Positions 6,182 to 8,735 of a stretch of 8,735 bases of DNA are shown here, in pieces. Both the position numbers and the translations under genes were made by a program. Position 1 is the first letter of the stretch, and each line of letters begins with the position of its first letter. The notes under the pieces are model-generated. The model had not been told where the DNA came from, did no database searches, and worked only from the letters and a program-made list of their open reading frames with translations. Origin of the DNA: Croceicoccus sp. (GTDB lineage Bacteria; Pseudomonadota; Alphaproteobacteria; Sphingomonadales; Sphingomonadaceae). The DNA lies in assembly GCA_029936705.1 (NCBI GenBank), contig JAPYSD010000113.1:1-8735 (forward strand), given 5' to 3'.

Positions 6182-7444
6182 ATGACAGCAGTGCCGAACT
6201 CCATGCCCATTCCGGGCCACATCGACCCCGTGCCCGTCCCGCGCCCGATCACGGAGCGGGCGGACGGCCGCCTCGACCTGCTTGGCCTGCCCAAGAAGCA
6301 GATCGCCGACATGTTCGAGCATGCCGGGCTGGACAAGAAACAGGCGAAGCTGCGCGCCAAGCAGGTGTGGCACTGGATCTATCACCGCGGCGTGTCCGAG
6401 TTCGAGGCGATGACCGACATCGCCAAGACCATGCGCCCGTGGCTGGCCGAACGCTTCGTCATCGCCCGGCCCGAGGTGGTCGAGGCGCAGCATTCCAGCG
6501 ACGGCACCCGCAAGTGGCTGCTGCGCACCGCGGACGGCCACGATTACGAGATGGTGTTCATCCCCGATGCCGATCGCGGCACGCTGTGCGTGTCGAGCCA
6601 GGTGGGCTGCACGCTGAACTGCCGGTTCTGCCACACCGGGACCATGCGACTGGTGCGCAACCTCACCCCGGGCGAGATCGTGGGACAGGTCATGCTGGCC
6701 CGCGACGCGCTGGGCGAATGGCCCCGAGGGACCGAACCGGCGCGGCTGATGGACGACCTGGGCGACGAGAGCGAGAGCGACTACACCGCCGATGGCCGCC
6801 TGCTGACCAATATCGTAATGATGGGCATGGGCGAGCCGCTCTGTAATTTCGACAATGTCCGCGACGCGCTTTCGATCGTGATGGACGGCGAAGGGCTGGC
6901 GCTGTCCAAGCGGCGCATCACCCTGTCGACCAGCGGCGTCGTCCCGATGATGGAGCGCTGCGGACAGGAAATCGGGGTGAACCTGGCCGTTTCGCTGCAC
7001 GCGGTGAACAAGGACGTTCGCGACGAGATCGTGCCGATCAACAAGAAATACGGGCTTGAGGAACTTTTGCAGGCCTGCGCCGATTATCCTGGCGCGTCGA
7101 ATGCCAGGCGCATCACGTTCGAGTATGTCATGCTGAAGGACAAGAACGACAGCGACGAGGATGCGCGCGAACTGGTCCGCCTGCTGCGCAAGTACGATCT
7201 GCCGGCGAAGGTGAACCTGATCCCGTTCAATCCCTGGCCGGGCGCAGCCTATGAATGCAGCACCCCCGAACGAATCCGCGCCTTTTCGAACATCGTGTTC
7301 GAAGGCGGCATCAGCGCGCCCGTGCGCACCCCGCGCGGGCGCGACATCGACGCGGCATGCGGCCAGTTGAAGACTGCGGCGGAAAAGAAAAGCCGCGCCG
7401 AACTCGACCGTATCGCGGCCGAGAAGCAGGCAGCGCTCGGGTGA
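6182..7444 (+). CDS. rlmN: Dual-specificity rRNA/tRNA adenine-C2 methyltransferase RlmN
   Basis: RlmN is a radical SAM enzyme that makes 2-methyladenosine at A2503 of 23S rRNA and at A37 of some tRNAs. The 420-residue product has the CxxxCxxC cluster motif at Cys143, Cys147 and Cys150 (CTLNCRFC). Cys136 (GTLCVSSQVGC) and Cys393 (DIDAACGQL) correspond to E. coli Cys118 and Cys355, the resolving and methyl-carrying cysteines. VMMGMGEPL (212-220) is also characteristic. Residues 177-206 (WPRGTEPARLMDDLGDESESDYTADGR) form an acidic insertion relative to E. coli that I recall from alphaproteobacterial RlmNs. I chose the ATG at 6182, with AGGG four bases upstream; an ATG at 6170 is possible, and the frame extends back to 5957. 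The stop overlaps the next gene's GTG (GTGA). Confidence 0.95.
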   Translation: MTAVPNSMPIPGHIDPVPVPRPITERADGRLDLLGLPKKQIADMFEHAGLDKKQAKLRAKQVWHWIYHRGVSEFEAMTDIAKTMRPWLAERFVIARPEVVEAQHSSDGTRKWLLRTADGHDYEMVFIPDADRGTLCVSSQVGCTLNCRFCHTGTMRLVRNLTPGEIVGQVMLARDALGEWPRGTEPARLMDDLGDESESDYTADGRLLTNIVMMGMGEPLCNFDNVRDALSIVMDGEGLALSKRRITLSTSGVVPMMERCGQEIGVNLAVSLHAVNKDVRDEIVPINKKYGLEELLQACADYPGASNARRITFEYVMLKDKNDSDEDARELVRLLRKYDLPAKVNLIPFNPWPGAAYECSTPERIRAFSNIVFEGGISAPVRTPRGRDIDAACGQLKTAAEKKSRAELDRIAAEKQAALG

Positions 7445-7896
7445 CCGTCTCCTTCCGGCGCGCCGTGCGCGACGATCTGCCCGCGATCGTGAAACTGCTG
7501 GCCGACGACGTGCTGGGCCGTTCGCGCGAGAATTACAGCGAGCCGCTGGACGCCCGCTATGAGGACGCGTTCGCGGTGGTGGACGCCGATCCGCGGCAGA
7601 TGCTGATCGTGGCCGAGATCGATGGCACGGTGATCGGTACGATGCAGATCGCCTTCCTGTCCGGTATCGGGCGGATGGGCGCGCTGCGCGGGCAGTTCGA
7701 ATCGGTGCACATTGCCGAAGGCCTGCGCGGACAGGGCCATGGCGCGGCCATGATCCACTGGGCGGTCGAACGATGTCGCGAGCGCGGCTGCGATTTCGTG
7801 CAGCTGACCAGCGACCGGCGCCGCGCCGGGGCCCATAGCTTCTACGAAGGGCTGGGCTTTGCCCCCAGCCACGTCGGCTACAAGCTCTTCCTCTAG
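7441..7896 (+). CDS. GNAT-family N-acetyltransferase
   Basis: This is a 151-residue single-domain Gcn5-related acetyltransferase, which transfers acetyl from acetyl-CoA to an amine; its substrate cannot be read from the sequence. The N-terminal VSFRRAVRDDLPAIVKLLADD is a typical GNAT opening, LIVAEIDGTVIGTMQIAFL (55-73) gives the central strands, and motif A is VHIAEGLRGQGHGAAMIHWAVE (89-110) with the acetyl-CoA loop R96-GQGHG. HSFYEGLGF (132-140) is the motif B region, with Tyr135 as the possible general acid. The GTG start at 7441 overlaps the rlmN stop in GTGA, the usual sign of coupled translation; a longer in-frame opening inside rlmN is less likely. It ends tail to tail with the HxlR gene. 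A role linked to rlmN is suggested only by position. Confidence 0.87.
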   Translation: MTVSFRRAVRDDLPAIVKLLADDVLGRSRENYSEPLDARYEDAFAVVDADPRQMLIVAEIDGTVIGTMQIAFLSGIGRMGALRGQFESVHIAEGLRGQGHGAAMIHWAVERCRERGCDFVQLTSDRRRAGAHSFYEGLGFAPSHVGYKLFL

Positions 7897-8282
7897 CCTT
7901 CCTGCCGCAAATCGTAAGCGGCGCGCGCCTCGGCCACGGTGTCGCGGTTCGCCACCGCCCAGTCGCCCAGCCGGCTGACCGGTTCGCGCAGGGATTGGCC
8001 CAGCGGGGTCAGCGCGTAATCGACGCGCGGCGGCACGCTGGGCGTGACCGCGCGGCTGACCAGCCCGTCCCGCTCAAGCCCGCGCAGGGTGCGGGTCAGC
8101 ATGCGCTGCGAGATACCCTCGATCTCGCGGCGAAGCTGGTTGAACCGCATCGAGCCATAGCCGAGCTGCATCACCACCTGCATCGACCACTTGTCGCCGA
8201 CACGCGACAGCACCTCGGTCACGGCGGGACATGCGGCGGGGGAATGGCCGGGCAGAACCTCGTCTTCCCGGCCCCCGGTCAC
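7893..8282 (-). CDS. HxlR-family winged-helix transcriptional regulator
   Basis: HxlR/YodB/HypR-type regulators are dimeric DNA-binding proteins, often answering quinones, aldehydes or disulfide stress. CPAVTEVLSRVGDKWSMQVVMQL, RFNQLRREIEGISQRMLTRTLRGLERDGLVSR, then VPPRVDYALTPLGQSL give the complete HxlR domain. The single Cys18 (ACPAV), just before the first helix, sits where the redox cysteine of YodB and HypR is found. I prefer the GTG at 8282 (129 residues): AGGA (8291-8294) lies eight bases upstream and the protein then matches the usual family start. The ATG at 8342 would add 20 residues (MEITRPRLQEG...), lacks a Shine-Dalgarno sequence, uses untypical codons such as AGG and ACA, and leaves only 36 bases before the divergent gene. 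It probably represses itself and the azoreductase. Confidence 0.88.
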   Translation of the reverse strand: MTGGREDEVLPGHSPAACPAVTEVLSRVGDKWSMQVVMQLGYGSMRFNQLRREIEGISQRMLTRTLRGLERDGLVSRAVTPSVPPRVDYALTPLGQSLREPVSRLGDWAVANRDTVAEARAAYDLRQEG

Positions 8283-8350
8283 ACCGGTGTTCCTAGCGAA
8301 CTGTTCTGTGCCTTCTTGAAGGCGGGGCCTGGTGATCTCCATATGGCGGT

Positions 8351-8378
8351 GGTTATCGTTTGATACCGGAGTTGTCAC
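8351..8378. promoter_or_regulatory. Candidate HxlR operator and overlapping promoter
   Basis: GGTTATCGTTTGATACC (8351-8367) is an imperfect palindrome, GGT(T)ATC-GTTT-GATACC, directly before the azoreductase ribosome binding site (GGAG, 8368-8371). On the minus strand GTGACA (8373-8378) and GATAAC (8352-8357), 15 bases apart, form a possible promoter for the regulator that overlaps the palindrome. Binding of the divergent regulator here would affect both genes. The repeat is seen directly; its use as an operator is inferred from the gene pair. Confidence 0.4.
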
Positions 8379-8735
8379 ATGAAAATCCTGAGAATCGATT
8401 CCAGCACCACCGGCGCCAAGTCCGTCACGCGCGAGATGACCGGCCTGATCATGGAGAAGCTGAAAAGCGATCATCCCGATGCCGCGATCGTCACCCGCGA
8501 CCTGGGGGTCGAGCCGCTCGCCCACCTCAATCCCACCACCACCGGCGCAATTCGCATGGGCGAGGATGACTGGACCGACGACATGAAGGCCGCCGCACCC
8601 GCCGAGCAGGCCATCCTGGACGAGTTCCTGTCGTCCGACATCGTCGTGCTGGGCGCGCCGATGTACAATTTCACGATCCCCTCGGCGCTCAAGTCGGGGA
8701 TCGACCGGCTGGGCGTGCCCCGCGTGACCGTCCGC
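8379..8735 (+). CDS. azoR: FMN-dependent NADH-azoreductase (3' end outside the window)
   Basis: The frame opens with an ATG at 8379 and stays open to the window end, giving 119 residues of a protein that is usually about 200. AzoR is a flavodoxin-fold FMN enzyme that reduces quinones and azo compounds with NADH in a two-electron reaction. MKILRIDSSTTGAKSVTREM (1-20) matches the first strand and FMN phosphate loop, and GAPMYNFTIPSALKSGIDR (92-110) carries the MYNF motif at 95-98, the same positions as in E. coli AzoR. GGAG (8368-8371) lies seven bases before the ATG. It is divergent from an HxlR regulator, an arrangement comparable to quinone-responsive YodB/azoreductase systems in Bacillus. 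The symbol assumes the AzoR subfamily; a related FMN NAD(P)H oxidoreductase is the alternative. Confidence 0.88.
   Translation, partial: MKILRIDSSTTGAKSVTREMTGLIMEKLKSDHPDAAIVTRDLGVEPLAHLNPTTTGAIRMGEDDWTDDMKAAAPAEQAILDEFLSSDIVVLGAPMYNFTIPSALKSGIDRLGVPRVTVR

Noticed and set aside
5777..7000. A 407-residue minus-strand frame spanning the barrel leader and rlmN
   Set aside because: It crosses the intergenic region and runs antisense to rlmN, which has complete radical SAM motifs. No conserved protein features are seen.
1..8735. Mobile element, phage, CRISPR, toxin-antitoxin or biosynthetic cluster
   Set aside because: No transposase, integrase, terminal repeats, regularly spaced repeats or cluster-type enzymes were found. 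Gene content and composition are uniform and core-like.

Overview
The window is GC-rich DNA (strong G/C bias at third codon positions) with the gene content of an alphaproteobacterium. The best guess is a member of the Sphingomonadales (Sphingomonadaceae or Erythrobacteraceae). This rests on protein style and gene order recalled from that group: a dapA-smpB-DUF2062 run facing away from a soluble lytic transglycosylase, and an RlmN with an IPGHIDPVPVPR-type N-terminus and an alphaproteobacterial insertion. The exact genus cannot be read from the window. There are no rRNAs, complete tRNAs, insertion sequences, phage genes or CRISPR arrays.

Layout. (1) Positions 1-1991 form a minus-strand run, in transcription order dapA (lysine/diaminopimelate synthesis), smpB (trans-translation) and the start of a DUF2062 membrane protein that leaves the window at base 1. 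(2) A 111-bp divergent region (1992-2102) separates dapA from a plus-strand run: a periplasmic lytic transglycosylase (2103-4157), greB (4227-4706) and a small exported protein that overlaps greB by 8 bases (4699-5175). (3) A strong hairpin at 5185-5212 separates that run from a convergent outer-membrane beta-barrel gene (5233-5901, minus). (4) A 280-bp, less GC-rich divergent region (5902-6181) lies between the barrel gene and rlmN (6182-7444). rlmN overlaps a GNAT acetyltransferase (7441-7896) by four bases (GTGA). (5) The acetyltransferase converges on an HxlR-type regulator (7893-8282, minus), and their stop codons share CTAG. The regulator is divergent from an FMN-dependent NADH-azoreductase (8379 to the window end).

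Functional themes. Cell-wall turnover and precursor supply meet at the divergent dapA/transglycosylase pair, since diaminopimelate is both a peptidoglycan component and the lysine precursor. Three genes act on information processing: smpB rescues stalled ribosomes, greB rescues backtracked RNA polymerase, and rlmN methylates 23S rRNA and tRNA. The HxlR/azoreductase pair looks like a self-contained quinone/electrophile or redox-stress switch, with a single conserved-type cysteine in the regulator and an imperfect palindrome between the genes.

Overall this reads as ordinary core-genome territory. I found no convincing undescribed system. The observations offered are small: candidate operators and RNA hairpins, overlapping gene junctions, an Asp-rich segment in the barrel protein, and start-site corrections for dapA, the barrel gene, rlmN and the HxlR regulator.
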